22,374 nucleotides of DNA from Chara braunii (GCA_003427395.1 BFEA01000245.1:2118656-2141029); one strand, 5' to 3'; numbered from the stretch's first letter, positions 8,685-16,632 are shown. The notes: generated from the letters alone by a model not told the origin. Numbers and translations are program-made.

Positions 8685-8710
8685 GGGCCAGCACTATATA
8701 GGACTGGCCC
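8685..8710 (+). promoter_or_regulatory. TATA box inside a 7-bp perfect hairpin
   Basis: GGGCCAG (8685-8691) and CTGGCCC (8704-8710) enclose CACTATATAGGA. This is the same arrangement as at 5263-5279 and is likely the promoter of a second LTR-like element covering part of 8370-9200. Confidence 0.5.
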
Positions 8711-8799
8711 GCCCTGCAGGCCGGCAGGTAGTTCCTAGGTACTTCCCAGGCACTCCACGTGCAGTTCAGGAGGCAGGAGGTAGTCTTCAGGATTCGGCA

Positions 8800-8822
8800 G
8801 CAGCACTCTGGAGGAGTGCTGC
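8800..8822 (+). repeat. 9-bp perfect hairpin
   Basis: GCAGCACTC (8800-8808) and GAGTGCTGC (8814-8822) with a 5-base loop, about 110 bp downstream of the TATA-hairpin. Confidence 0.8.
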
Positions 8823-8832
8823 AGGAGTAGTT

Positions 8833-8902
8833 GTAGCGCTAGCAGTAGTCTTCAGCGCTGGGCGCTAGTAGCGTTAGCAGTAGTCTTCAGCGCTGGGCGC
8901 CA
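8833..8902 (+). repeat. 35-bp tandem repeat, two copies
   Basis: Units at 8833-8867 and 8868-8902 share GTAGCG-TAGCAGTAG and CTTCAGCGCTGGGCGC and differ at about two positions. A partial third match (GTAGTCTTCAG) is near 8780. Confidence 0.88.
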
Positions 8903-9033
8903 TAGGAGCTAGAGTAGTACGGGAGAGAGAGAGATTGGGCGGAGGCCAGGGAGACTTACCTGCTGCGCCATAGCTCCAGCTCCGTCTTTGAGGTACCTGC
9001 AGCACAGCGCCAACTTCAAAGGTTAGTACCTGG

Positions 9034-9036
<3 letters not shown>

Positions 9037-9119
<83 letters not shown>
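9037..9119 (+). repeat. (GA)n microsatellite, 83 bp
   Basis: An uninterrupted GA run followed by a TTCTTCTTCTTCC pyrimidine run. It has the same strand orientation as the GA tracts at 5533 and at the window end. Confidence 0.98.
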
Positions 9120-9120
<1 letters not shown>

Positions 9121-9124
<4 letters not shown>

Positions 9125-9698
9125 CTTCTTCCTCTTCTCAGTCCACCATCTCCCTCTCACCCTCTCGCTACCTGACTTCACTGCATCAGCAGACTACGAG
9201 AGAAAGAGAGAGCTTGGTGACATTTGGATCCAGACTCGACATTTGGGCTTCAGATATTTTGACGAGGGATTATTTGGGACTTGTAACAAAGACTTGGTGT
9301 TGACGACATTCCCATCTCTCCCCCTCTTCTTCGTCTGTTCCCCTCCTCTTCGTCTGTGCATGATCTGGACCTGGCGCCTTCTTCCTGTGTATAGCGCCAG
9401 GCCCTTTCACACTTGTGATGAGAATGATGTATGTTGGGTCTGCGTTGCAACGTTGATTGGGCTAGTCATTGGTATCCTAGTATTCTGCTGTGCTGTCTTG
9501 CACTACGTGATAGAGGTCAGTCCCGGTCAGGTCAGGACTTGTATCTAAGTCTTCCACTGCGCTACAAAGCACCATTTTTGTATGTATCAGAATGTACACT
9601 GCTTGTTGAGATTTCACTTGCACCGCATTGTCCATTCAGTCCTTTTTATCACATTGTGGATCCTCAGTTTATTATGTACATCGCCCAACTGGGCATGC
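9121..9698. other. No recognisable gene; pyrimidine-rich then mixed sequence
   Basis: This stretch opens with CT-rich DNA (9121-9170). A + strand frame of 101 codons (9243-9548) shows no family motif. Lying between a TATA-like promoter and a direct repeat, it could be the 3' part of an LTR plus leader of an unidentified element. No primer-binding site was identified. Confidence 0.4.
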
Positions 9699-9864
9699 AA
9701 CATGAGATCACTGTCTTTCACAAGTAGACACTCCACCTGGTATAGATTTCATCAAGTCTTCCTGAACCGATGTTCTTCACTTGGATGTGTCCAATAGGCA
9801 TGCTTGGGGCACCCCCTTTTGCACCGGAAGTCTGAAACAGGTGTGCATGACTACCCAGTCAATG
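9699..9864 (+). repeat. 166-bp direct repeat, right copy
   Basis: Partner of 8203-8368, same orientation, starting CATGAGATCACTG and ending GACTACCCAGTCAATG. It lacks the first part of the 116-bp tandem unit seen on the left side. Confidence 0.93.
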
Positions 9865-10473
9865 CCAGAAGATCCATTCACCGGAGGCAGAATCATGTCT
9901 TGGAGATGGAACTAGATCATTAATCACATGGGGCAACAGCTTGGAAGCACGGAAAACAGAGTAAGTACATAGATGAGTAGGGTAATCAATGACGTACGTA
10001 TGACCATCAGGATCGTTCCAGCAACAACCAGCATAGCCCACGGCCATAGTACACAGGTAAGTAGATACATCTCCAGCTTGTGTTTCGATGACAGTCAGAC
10101 TACTCTTGTTTGACAGATTTTCTTCCAGACTTCGCCTTGAGATCTTGACCCAAACAAGATATCTTATATATACATGTGACAATTTCCTATGCTTATGCAA
10201 TGAACCTCTCAAACCCACACCCAAGACTCCGCATGCACAAGTGGAACATTCATCTGAGAGCTGACACCCGAAGCGGAGAGATGAAACCCAAGACAGTGCA
10301 CCAAAGAGCTGCAACAGCGCCCACCTTCCACCCACGTCGCACTGTCGCACAAGCAACCGGCACGCTTCCTCAACTTGCACATGAACAATTGGTCCTGCTT
10401 GCTGATGCTGTTGGGCTTTTATACTTGGTGATCCGCCTTCTAGATATCTTCTGTTGGTTATGGGTCGGTCCAC
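9859..10473 (-). CDS. Hypothetical 204-codon ORF, unrecognised and doubtful
   Basis: This is the longest open frame in the middle of the window. I recognise no domain. It is rich in Ser, Leu, Cys and Val. Its last codons (G-E-W-I-F-W-H) run into the right-hand 166-bp direct repeat, which supplies the stop, an unlikely design for a conserved gene. No good TATA or poly(A) signal was seen. An ORF of this length can arise by chance in GC-balanced DNA on this scale. It may be a chance ORF or a fragment of an unknown transposon gene. Confidence 0.15.
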   Translation of the reverse strand: MDRPITNRRYLEGGSPSIKAQQHQQAGPIVHVQVEEACRLLVRQCDVGGRWALLQLFGALSWVSSLRFGCQLSDECSTCACGVLGVGLRGSLHKHRKLSHVYIRYLVWVKISRRSLEENLSNKSSLTVIETQAGDVSTYLCTMAVGYAGCCWNDPDGHTYVIDYPTHLCTYSVFRASKLLPHVINDLVPSPRHDSASGEWIFWH

Positions 10474-10817
10474 TTTTGCGTTTATTCCCTGCTTCTGGAA
10501 GCTTACGGACTCTTCTTGGGTGTGGCTGTTTGCGTGGACCGACTAACACCTGGCCTCACAACTCTGGTGATCATGGCTGAAGTTTGTGGTGCCTTGTAAA
10601 GACAGGACCTTCAACCCATAACTGTTATCTACCAAGGACTTCCTCCCATGACCTACTTAAACCACCAGTTCACGCAGGGTCACTGTTCATCAAAAACTCG
10701 TAGATGGCAACCGGGCCTCGTCCGTTTGGCCTAGGGCCGGTAGAGCATCGGCAGGCAAAGTGGTGGTGGGACAACAAAGTAACGGGAAGTTCCATTCGCT
10801 ACGCACCATGACGACTC

Positions 10818-10869
10818 TTCGTGGGCAAGTACTTCAGAGGTGAAAAACGAGAAGAATCTTGCCCACGAA
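10818..10869. repeat. 12-bp perfect inverted repeat
   Basis: TTCGTGGGCAAG (10818-10829) and CTTGCCCACGAA (10858-10869) with a 28-base spacer. The right arm overlaps the start of a dispersed repeat (GAATCTT...GATACAGCGCCTC) seen elsewhere in the window. Confidence 0.85.
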
Positions 10870-10892
10870 ATGATAAGATACAGCGCCTCAAA
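10854..10892 (+). repeat. Dispersed short repeat, copy 1
   Basis: GAATCTTGCCC, then GATACAGCGCCTCAAA at 10877-10892. The latter 16-mer is identical at 12034-12049, and related copies lie at 11889-11929 and 15471-15506. Confidence 0.8.
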
Positions 10893-10956
10893 AAAAAAGA
10901 AGGAAGAATTAGATACACAGTAACGTAAGTTTTGTCGTTTCTTGGGTTTATAAAAG

Positions 10957-11200
10957 GGATGGACAGGCCAAGCGGCCTAGCTCAGTTGGTTGAGCACGTA
11001 AGTGGTACACAGGAGGTGGTGGGTTCGATTCCCAACGACATCCATTTGACCCCCCTTGGCCTCCTGTGTGGTATACTACGGGTGCACCGATTGAGAAAGT
11101 CGGCTTGACCCACCTGGCTGGTTGTGGAAGTGGTGACTGGTCTTTCCAGCCCATGGCAGGTGTTAGGAGCTTGGGTGCTGGTCCCCACACAGAGCAGAGG
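10957..11200 (+). mobile_element. tRNA-derived SINE-like element (head clear, body limit uncertain)
   Basis: GCGGCCTAGCTCAGTTGGTT followed by GAGC is a near-consensus tRNA A box with a perfect D stem (GCTC/GAGC). GGGTTCGATTCCC about 25 bases on is a near-perfect B box with a 4-bp T stem. The acceptor arms (AGCGGCC versus the region after the T arm) and the anticodon stem do not pair, so this is not a working tRNA gene. It is best read as the pol III promoter head of a SINE. TAAAAGGGATGGAC occurs just at its 5' side (10951-10964) and again at 11595-11608 after an A-rich microsatellite, so the element may run to about 11598. The 3' end is not fixed. Confidence 0.6.
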
Positions 11201-11840
11201 TAGGCAGGCTTAGACCCATAACCCCTCGATAGCGCAGTTCAAACCAATGAATTTCAGTGTAGAGCCTTCCAAACTGTTCAAGCTAGGTTGTAATGGCAGA
11301 TTGCCTTGGGATAGTTCGTAGCTGGCTGAGATGTGTGAATGAGTAGGTAGCTCGTGTTAGGGCATACTCACACTAGGCCCTCAAACTCACAAAATTGCAA
11401 AATGAGCAGCCAGATCAACTGAAGGACTCGATCTTGCCGCTGATTTTGTGATTTTGTGATTTTGAGGGCATCGTGTGAGTATACTCTAAGAGAGGTTTGA
11501 GAGAAGAAAATAGGGTAGCAAAAATACAGCTCTCCCCCATGTGAGGCAAAGACGGACTGTAGTTAATAATAATAATAATAAATAAATAAATAAATAAAAG
11601 GGATGGACCGGGCATGGGGCGGCTAGCGAAGAGGGATCGATTAGGCGCCCTCCAACAGGTTCCACACATATGCAGATCATAATCAATTTTGTAAAAATGG
11701 GATGCTGGACGCGGTTTCCAGCAGGTGCAGCTCCTTACCAATAGATGGAGCAGCAGGGGGACCTAGTAGGGGGGGCTGAGCATATCACCCCTCCTAATAG
11801 GAACCTGGGCTCTTTGTATTAAAAAGAAAAAAAGAAGTTT
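11200..11840. other. No gene; possible SINE bodies and A-rich DNA
   Basis: Short frames only. TTTTGTGATTTTGTGATTTTG near 11445 is a small tandem repeat. CACAAAATTG near 11390 and the opposite-strand similarity at 11440-11460 form a weak inverted repeat. No coding motif was found. Confidence 0.5.
11564..11598 (+). repeat. (TAA)n(TAAA)n microsatellite, possible SINE tail
   Basis: Simple A-rich repeats directly before a second copy of the word TAAAAGGGATGGAC, consistent with the tail of one retroposed element followed by another insertion. Confidence 0.7.
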
Positions 11841-11841
11841 T

Positions 11842-12070
11842 GTCTTCTCTGGATGTGTTGAGCGTGAGGAGAGACCCAACTCGATCATGAGTCTTCCCGA
11901 ACGAATTGGAAAGATACCACACCTCAGCGAAAGACAAAAGAGAGACATCTTGCTCCGAGCTTCGTCTTTTCTGCATGTTCAAGGTGTGTGGTGAGGGCCA
12001 AGTCAAGAATGAATCTTCCCAAATAAATGGAACGATACAGCGCCTCAAAGAAAACAAAAACTAAAATGAG
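11842..12070 (+). repeat. Diverged 122-bp tandem repeat, two units
   Basis: The unit around 11842-11945 and the unit around 11964-12070 share the order GTCTT-TCTG, GTG-GAG, GA-TC-TGA, TCTTCCC, AA, TGGAA, GATAC, CCTCA, GAAA. The TCTTCCC words are spaced 122 bp. Identity by eye is roughly 65-70 percent. Confidence 0.7.
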
Positions 12071-12135
12071 ATACACAGCTGAGAAGGCATTAATGAGGTC
12101 ATTGTATCTCTCCATGGTCTAGGGGAAGATTCATT
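12009..12135. mobile_element. MITE-like 127-bp element with 13-bp terminal inverted repeats
   Basis: AATGAATCTTCCC near 12009-12020 is mirrored by GGGAAGATTCATT at 12123-12135. The similarity of the arms continues inward with mismatches (TGGAA-GATAC against GTATCTCTCCA at 12104-12114). There is no coding capacity. No target duplication was identified. It belongs to the same short-repeat family as 10854-10892, 11889-11929 and 15471-15506, which occur as single arms. A foldback remnant is an alternative to a DNA transposon. Confidence 0.5.
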
Positions 12136-12196
12136 TGCATATTGCACAAGTGGTGAGTGGTGGAGCCACAATGGAATGGCACCCACCTTTGTCACA

Positions 12197-12278
12197 CACA
12201 CTGCTGGTACCGGTTGAGCCTTCAATTTGCCAAGCCGCACACTGCTGGTACCGCTGGAGGCTTCGATTTGCCAACTCG
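12197..12278 (+). repeat. 41-bp tandem repeat, two units
   Basis: CACACTGCTGGTACCG starts both units (12197-12237 and 12238-12278). TTTGCCAA is shared near the ends, and a few substitutions separate them. Confidence 0.85.
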
Positions 12279-12547
12279 TGGTACCCATTTAAAGCAGGCT
12301 GGACCAAACATTCTTTGTGGTTCGAGAAATTGAATATGGGTGAACTGGTGGTTCAAACCACCGCTATTCTCTACAGCCTAAAGTAGGATTCCCAGAGAGT
12401 TAAGAGCCGCAGGAAACGGTAGGGCGGTGACCAGCAGGTGGGTCCAGTCCCTCAATTTTGAAGCACCAACTTTGGCGAGTTTTCGCGAGCAGAAGAATCA
12501 ATGAAAAAAAAAGAGAAATTGATATCCTGTAGATTAGATTGCGATTT

Positions 12548-12730
12548 TTCCAGGAAAAATATCAGATGTAAACTCCAATGAAACAGTTTGTCACAGCCCC
12601 TTGTTTCTTGTCCTCTTATCCCTCTCTGCCTACGGTTTACCGGGAAGCTCTGTTTTGAGGATATACATAGGGCTGTGAAATAAATGCCGCACTGATTCCT
12701 CACATTTTCCATTTTTGCCACTGTACCACG
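12548..12730 (+). repeat. Hammerhead-repeat copy 1 (ribozyme degraded)
   Basis: AACTCCAATGAAACAG at 12571-12586 matches the ribozyme 3' half of copy 2. CCGACG is changed to CCAATG, two CpG transitions that destroy stem II, and the CTGATGA box is missing. The downstream body is shared: TTTGTCACAGCCCC, TTGTCCTCTT, CTCTGCCTACGGTTTACCGG. Its further flank (GAAATAAAT to CATTTTTGCCACT) matches the flank of copy 3, and TTTCCAGGAAAAATAT (about 12547-12562) also recurs beside copy 3 (about 13153-13168). Confidence 0.85.
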
Positions 12731-12837
12731 TGAGGGCCAATGGAAAAACTACCCCAACTTCCATGATTTTTTGCGCTAAAACAAAATGACTCCAGAACTT
12801 TGAAAATCAGAGGGTCTGTAAAGTTGGTCGTGGTCTT

Positions 12838-12897
12838 GCAGACTGTTGAGGGTTCAGCCTCCTGATGAGTCGGTGAAACTCCGACGAAACAGTTTGT
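12838..12897 (+). ncRNA. Type III hammerhead ribozyme, complete core
   Basis: Self-cleaving RNA motif read directly from base pairing. Stem III: GCAGACTGT (12838-12846) pairs with ACAGTTTGT (12889-12897), 9 bp including two G-U. The cleavage position H17 is U at 12847, giving a GUU site, with cutting predicted between 12847 and 12848. Stem I: GAGG (12848-12851) with CCTC (12858-12861), loop GUUCAG. Core box CUGAUGA at 12862-12868. Stem II: GUCGG (12869-12873) with CCGAC (12881-12885), loop UGAAACU. Core GAA at 12886-12888, with A15.1 at 12889 pairing U16.1. Every invariant core base is present. UUCA in loop 1 and UGAA in loop 2 are complementary, fitting the loop-loop contact that speeds natural hammerheads. 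Stem III open with stems I and II closed is the class found in plant retrozymes. Activity is inferred. GUU is a permitted but less usual site. Confidence 0.88.
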
Positions 12898-13033
12898 CAC
12901 AGCCCCTCGTTTGTTGTCCTCTTCTCCCTCTCTGCCTACGGTTTACCGGGCAGTTCTATTTGACGATATATATATATATTGCCTACGGTTTACCGGGCAG
13001 TTCTGCTTGTGACGATATATATATATATATATA
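12898..13033 (+). repeat. Hammerhead-repeat copy 2 body with internal partial duplication
   Basis: This follows the ribozyme with CACAGCCCCTCGTTTG, TTGTCCTCTTC and CTGCCTACGGTTTACCGGGCAG (12932-12953), then a (TA)n run. The hairpin segment is then repeated at 12979-13000, followed by a second (TA)n run to 13033. The (TA)n tracts may mark slippage or recombination points. Confidence 0.88.
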
Positions 13034-13260
13034 GTTGGTGAAACTCCGACGAAACAGTTTGTCACAGCCCCTCGTTTGTTGTCCTCTTCTCTCTCTCTGC
13101 CTATGGTTTACCGGGCAGTTCTGTTTGTGACGATATATATATGTATATGATCTTTCCAGGAAAAATATTTTAGAAAACTAAAGAAAGCGTATAAACCACG
13201 AAATAAATCGCAGTGACAATTCGACGCATTTGCCATTTTTTCCACTCCCCTGGTTCTCCC
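13034..13260 (+). repeat. Hammerhead-repeat copy 3 (5' part of ribozyme lost)
   Basis: Stem II (GTTGG-TGAAACT-CCGAC, 13034-13050), GAAA (13051-13054) and the stem III 3' strand are kept, but a (TA)n run replaces CTGATGA and stem I. The body is nearly identical to copy 2, with the hairpin at 13097-13118. It ends with TTTCCAGGAAAAATAT and a flank similar to that of copy 1. Confidence 0.88.
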
Positions 13261-13446
13261 CGCTACACCACCGGTACCCCTCTTCAATCTGTGCTACTGG
13301 TACCCCCAAATTTAGGAAGACGGGGGTAGTGGTGGTTTAACTAGCTCGCCTAGGCCTCCGCAATCATGCTACAAGCAACACTACTCTTGTATAGTATTCA
13401 CAACCAGTATACAAATGTTAGGTACCGTTAATGGAACGCGGAATAA

Positions 13447-13505
13447 GACTTGGGATTTGGGATTGGACTTGGGATTCGGGACTGGGGCTTGGGATTCGGG
13501 ATTGG
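13447..13505 (+). repeat. 20-bp G-rich minisatellite, three units
   Basis: Units of 19-20 bp (GACTTGGGATT-GGGA-TGG) at 13447-13465, 13466-13485 and 13486-13505. Regular GGG runs could form G-quadruplex structures on the + strand. Confidence 0.85.
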
Positions 13506-13712
13506 GACCTGTCAGAGTTGCACTATCCCTTCCAGCTCCATCTCCATTTCCCTCGTCCTCATCCTTTCGGGTTGATCCTGATGGACCACCATCTCGGCAG
13601 GTCTGTCACACTGGTTTCGGAACAGGAACGATCCCTAGTCCCACCCATCCCTTCCTCTAGGGCAGCTGCTGCTTATGCAGGTGCGTAGCCAGTGCCCTAA
13701 CACTACGAAACA

Positions 13713-13732
13713 CCCGCGGACGCGTCCGCGGG
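13713..13732. repeat. Perfect 20-bp palindrome
   Basis: CCCGCGGACG joined to its exact reverse complement with no spacer. A second perfect palindrome, GCCTTGATCAAGGC, lies about 20 bp downstream (near 13752-13765). Both lie in a GC-rich block that borders abruptly on AT-rich DNA. Confidence 0.95.
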
Positions 13733-13799
13733 GTCGAGCTAGAAGGGCGGCCTTGATCAAGGCTGCCGCGGCTCCGGCCGCGGGTGGGTGCGGCCGTGA

Positions 13800-14133
13800 C
13801 TTTCAGGGATTTTTTTTAGACTTTAAAAAATTTTCAAAAAAAAAAGCGAAAAATATGGGGTTGTAGATCTTTTCTAGATCTAAATTGTGCAATTTTGTAT
13901 TTGATTTTTTGACTTCAGCTTTCAATTTTAAAAATTCAAAAACTAATTTTCCTGAGTCAAAAGCTGGTTCTTTTTTTTCAAGAAAAAATTATGAAACTTG
14001 TGTTTTCTTATTTTAAATTCAGTAAAGTTTTTGGATATGACCCCAACGCAAAAGTTGTTCAGTATATCTTTTTGCATAACATATATATTTTTTTTCAGAA
14101 TTTTGGTTTGATTTTTTTTTTTTTTTTTTTTTT
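13800..14133. other. AT-rich block between GC-rich borders, ending in T22
   Basis: About 330 bp of AT-rich DNA with many A and T runs, ending in 22 T at 14112-14133. It is bounded on both sides by GC-rich DNA containing GGCCGCGG words (about 13775 and 14138). On the minus strand it begins with poly(A). No coding frame of note. It could be a retroposed or otherwise inserted segment. Confidence 0.5.
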
Positions 14134-15700
14134 CATGGCCGCGGGGTTGCGGCCCAGGCTGCAGCTGTGGCCTAAGTCGCGCATCACCGCCTCCGGGGGG
14201 GATTCATAACTCTAACACACTGCCCAAAACCACAATATAAGTACATTGAGTAGATAGTGTGGCACATTGGTGTTGAAGAGTGTCATAGTGTGGCACGCTG
14301 CTCTTGAGGAGCACCACGACAACTATTTACCCTCCCCCACGCCCCCTCAGTAGCTTGAAGTTATTTCCATGCGGGTCTCGTGTTGGACTTTTCAATGGGC
14401 TGCCGGAGGGCGCGATGTCCATGCCCTCCGCGGTGAATTGGTCCACGAAAGCTCGACGCCCTGCTGTACAGCGGACCACAACCGGCCTATGCTGATGGTA
14501 GTCGCCGGGCTCGTCCAGGACGCGAAGGCGATAGGATGAACGTGATATTTTTTATTGCGCGCCAAGTCTCCAAGTGCTAAGTTATGGGACTAGTATGAAA
14601 GCCACCATCACAATCGAAAGGGAAAAAAACGAAGGGAAAGAGGAAAAGAGAAAGGGAAGAGCGCGCTTCAGAAATGCTTTTAAATGTGGACCTTTATTTT
14701 AGTTTCAATCGATCAGACATCCCAGACTATTGCGGCATTATGATTTCTACTAGTATAATTAAAATGACTTTTTTTTACATTAGGTTTTCAAATTTAGTTT
14801 TCACGGGGTAACGAGAAGTTTAATTTTAAACCGTGATTACGAGCGGGCGAGCGAGACTGCCCGACCCCTCGCGTATTAGGTTTTGTGAGTGTGACCTTCT
14901 AGGCCTCGAGATGAAGAACACTAAAAGGGAGGCGATTCGCGACCGCTTTAGTAGGACGCTTATCACCCTCGGGAAAGGTCATAAGCCCCCTCCTTGCCAT
15001 ATGACACGGGTACCCACTAGGTGTAATCCCATGACTTCCTTCGAAGGGGGTAAGGTACCGGTCCGTATCCCATTATGGGATCGCTGCGAGCCATGCTTAT
15101 GGTCTTTTCAACTTGAACATAAAAGATGGTCGGTGCAAGCGCATGTAATTAGTAACTGTTGAGTCTTGGTTTTTATTTATTTATTTTAGTATTAACAAGT
15201 CCACCCGCTGCGGCGAAGCTGCGACCCAGCGCCAACCTCGCCCAAGGCACGACCATTATCCGACCCATGCGACATTGAGGGTATCTGTTTTAGAACATGA
15301 GGGACGTGCAACATTCGAGGGGGCATAGGCCAAGGCATCAGCACGCCGCCCGATCCTTTGTAAATCGGACCTAATTTATTGTGGTCGCCGCTGGATTCAA
15401 ACTCACATCAGCAAGTCAACAGTTTCATGTGTGCATCATTTGAGCAGCCTGCCATTGTCCAAAATCAGGAGGAATCTTCCTCAAGAAGATAGAAAGATAC
15501 ACCGCCAGGGGCAGGTAGATTTATATGAACAAGTGGACCCTCCACAACAACGCTGTGGCACAGGAGCAGGGAGGTGGGGAACGGGGCAGGGGGGAGGGGA
15601 ACAGGGAGAGTGACTTGTGGGAGGNGAGGTCGTACATGGACATTGGAAAGGAAGGAATTGGAAGGAAGGACACAAAAGAAAAGCAGAGAATCACAAACGA
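14134..15700. other. No recognisable gene; one unassigned 109-codon frame and one N
   Basis: The + frame at 14833-15162 (109 codons) shows no known motif. AGTGTGGCAC is repeated near 14259 and 14288. A base N at 15625 marks an unresolved position in a G-rich stretch. The dispersed repeat GGAATCTTCC...GATACACCGCC is at 15471-15506. Confidence 0.5.
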
Positions 15701-16140
15701 GAATGATTCGCCAGGTTGAAAGGAGATCCAATTGTGGCGAGATGACAAATGTCTGAGTTGACATCAGTTTGTTGTCGTGTGTCTATCCATGTCATCTGAA
15801 GGCACAGGGGCGTTTGGAACAAGATATTATGTGTTTTTCTCTCTTTGTGTCTCTGTTTATGTATGAATGTCTCCGTGTCTCTTTTTCTCTTAGTATCTCT
15901 CTCTGTCGTGGCTTTGACGATTTTGTAGATTTCGTCAGAGGATTCAGTTTTGTCGCTCGGCGAAGTTGCTGCGTGAGTCTTGAGAGTTGTGATGGTGTTG
16001 CTTGTTGTTATATCGGGGAGCACCTTGCGTTCGAGGTATGCGACAACACAGTCGATGATGTGAGATCTGAAGGTGAGAAAGGGAGGGAGTGGGCGGTGGG
16101 CTTGTTGGTGGTGGAAGAGGATGAGGTCGTTAAGGTAGTC

Positions 16141-16632
16141 TCATGTGCGCAGTGTGTGCGGTATGGTATATATATCGAGTGTGAGGGGGGATGTGAGTAC
16201 GTCGTGGATGATGGCAGTGGAACGGGTTGCGCCCCAGGGTTCAAGAGGGAGCCACCAAAGGGGATCGGTCTCACGGATTGTGTAAGGCTGAAGCGGAGGA
16301 CGCAGAGGTGACAGAGTAGAAGCAATTGAGTGTTTGCAGTAGGCGGTTGTAATCCGGTCGCATTGGTAGTGGGGGCGGCTGAAAATGGGGGAGCGAATTT
16401 TGCTGTAGTCGTCATTGACGATTTTTAGCATGAAGGTTTTCTTTTGTCTGAAATGGATGTTGGGATGCGGGTGAGGGTCCGGGCAGCGGAGGATGTGTGT
16501 GCGGTTTCGTTTGTAAATGTCGAAGAAGTTGTAGAGGTGAGGTGAAAAGGCAGCGTGGTGGGTAGCAAGGAAGTTTTCCTAGAGGAGATGGTCGATAATG
16601 TGATTGATGTTATTGGGGTTGATGAGAGGGAT
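16141..16632 (-). pseudogene. Helitron C-terminal extension, unassigned frame
   Basis: On the minus strand, the frame of the Ser/Thr/Pro-rich segment continues past TAA at 16633-16635. It stays open to a TGA at 16141-16143 with only one further stop (TAG near 16579). Readable parts include N-F-F-D-I-Y-K-R-N-R-T-H-I-L-R-C and M-L-K-I-V-N-D-D-Y. I recognise no family. It could be an extra C-terminal domain of the Helitron protein, since such extensions are known in the superfamily, or simply AC-rich DNA that is poor in stops on this strand. Confidence 0.35.

Noticed and set aside
10979-11045. Functional tRNA gene
   Set aside because: A and B boxes and the D stem are good, but the acceptor strands and the anticodon stem do not pair, so it was called a SINE-like head instead.
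15380-15450. tRNA-like B box on the minus strand (GAGTTTGAATCC)
   Set aside because: No pairing T stem and no convincing D arm upstream.
15769-16311. 180-codon plus-strand ORF
   Set aside because: No known motif, partly low complexity, and antisense to the open Helitron tail frame.
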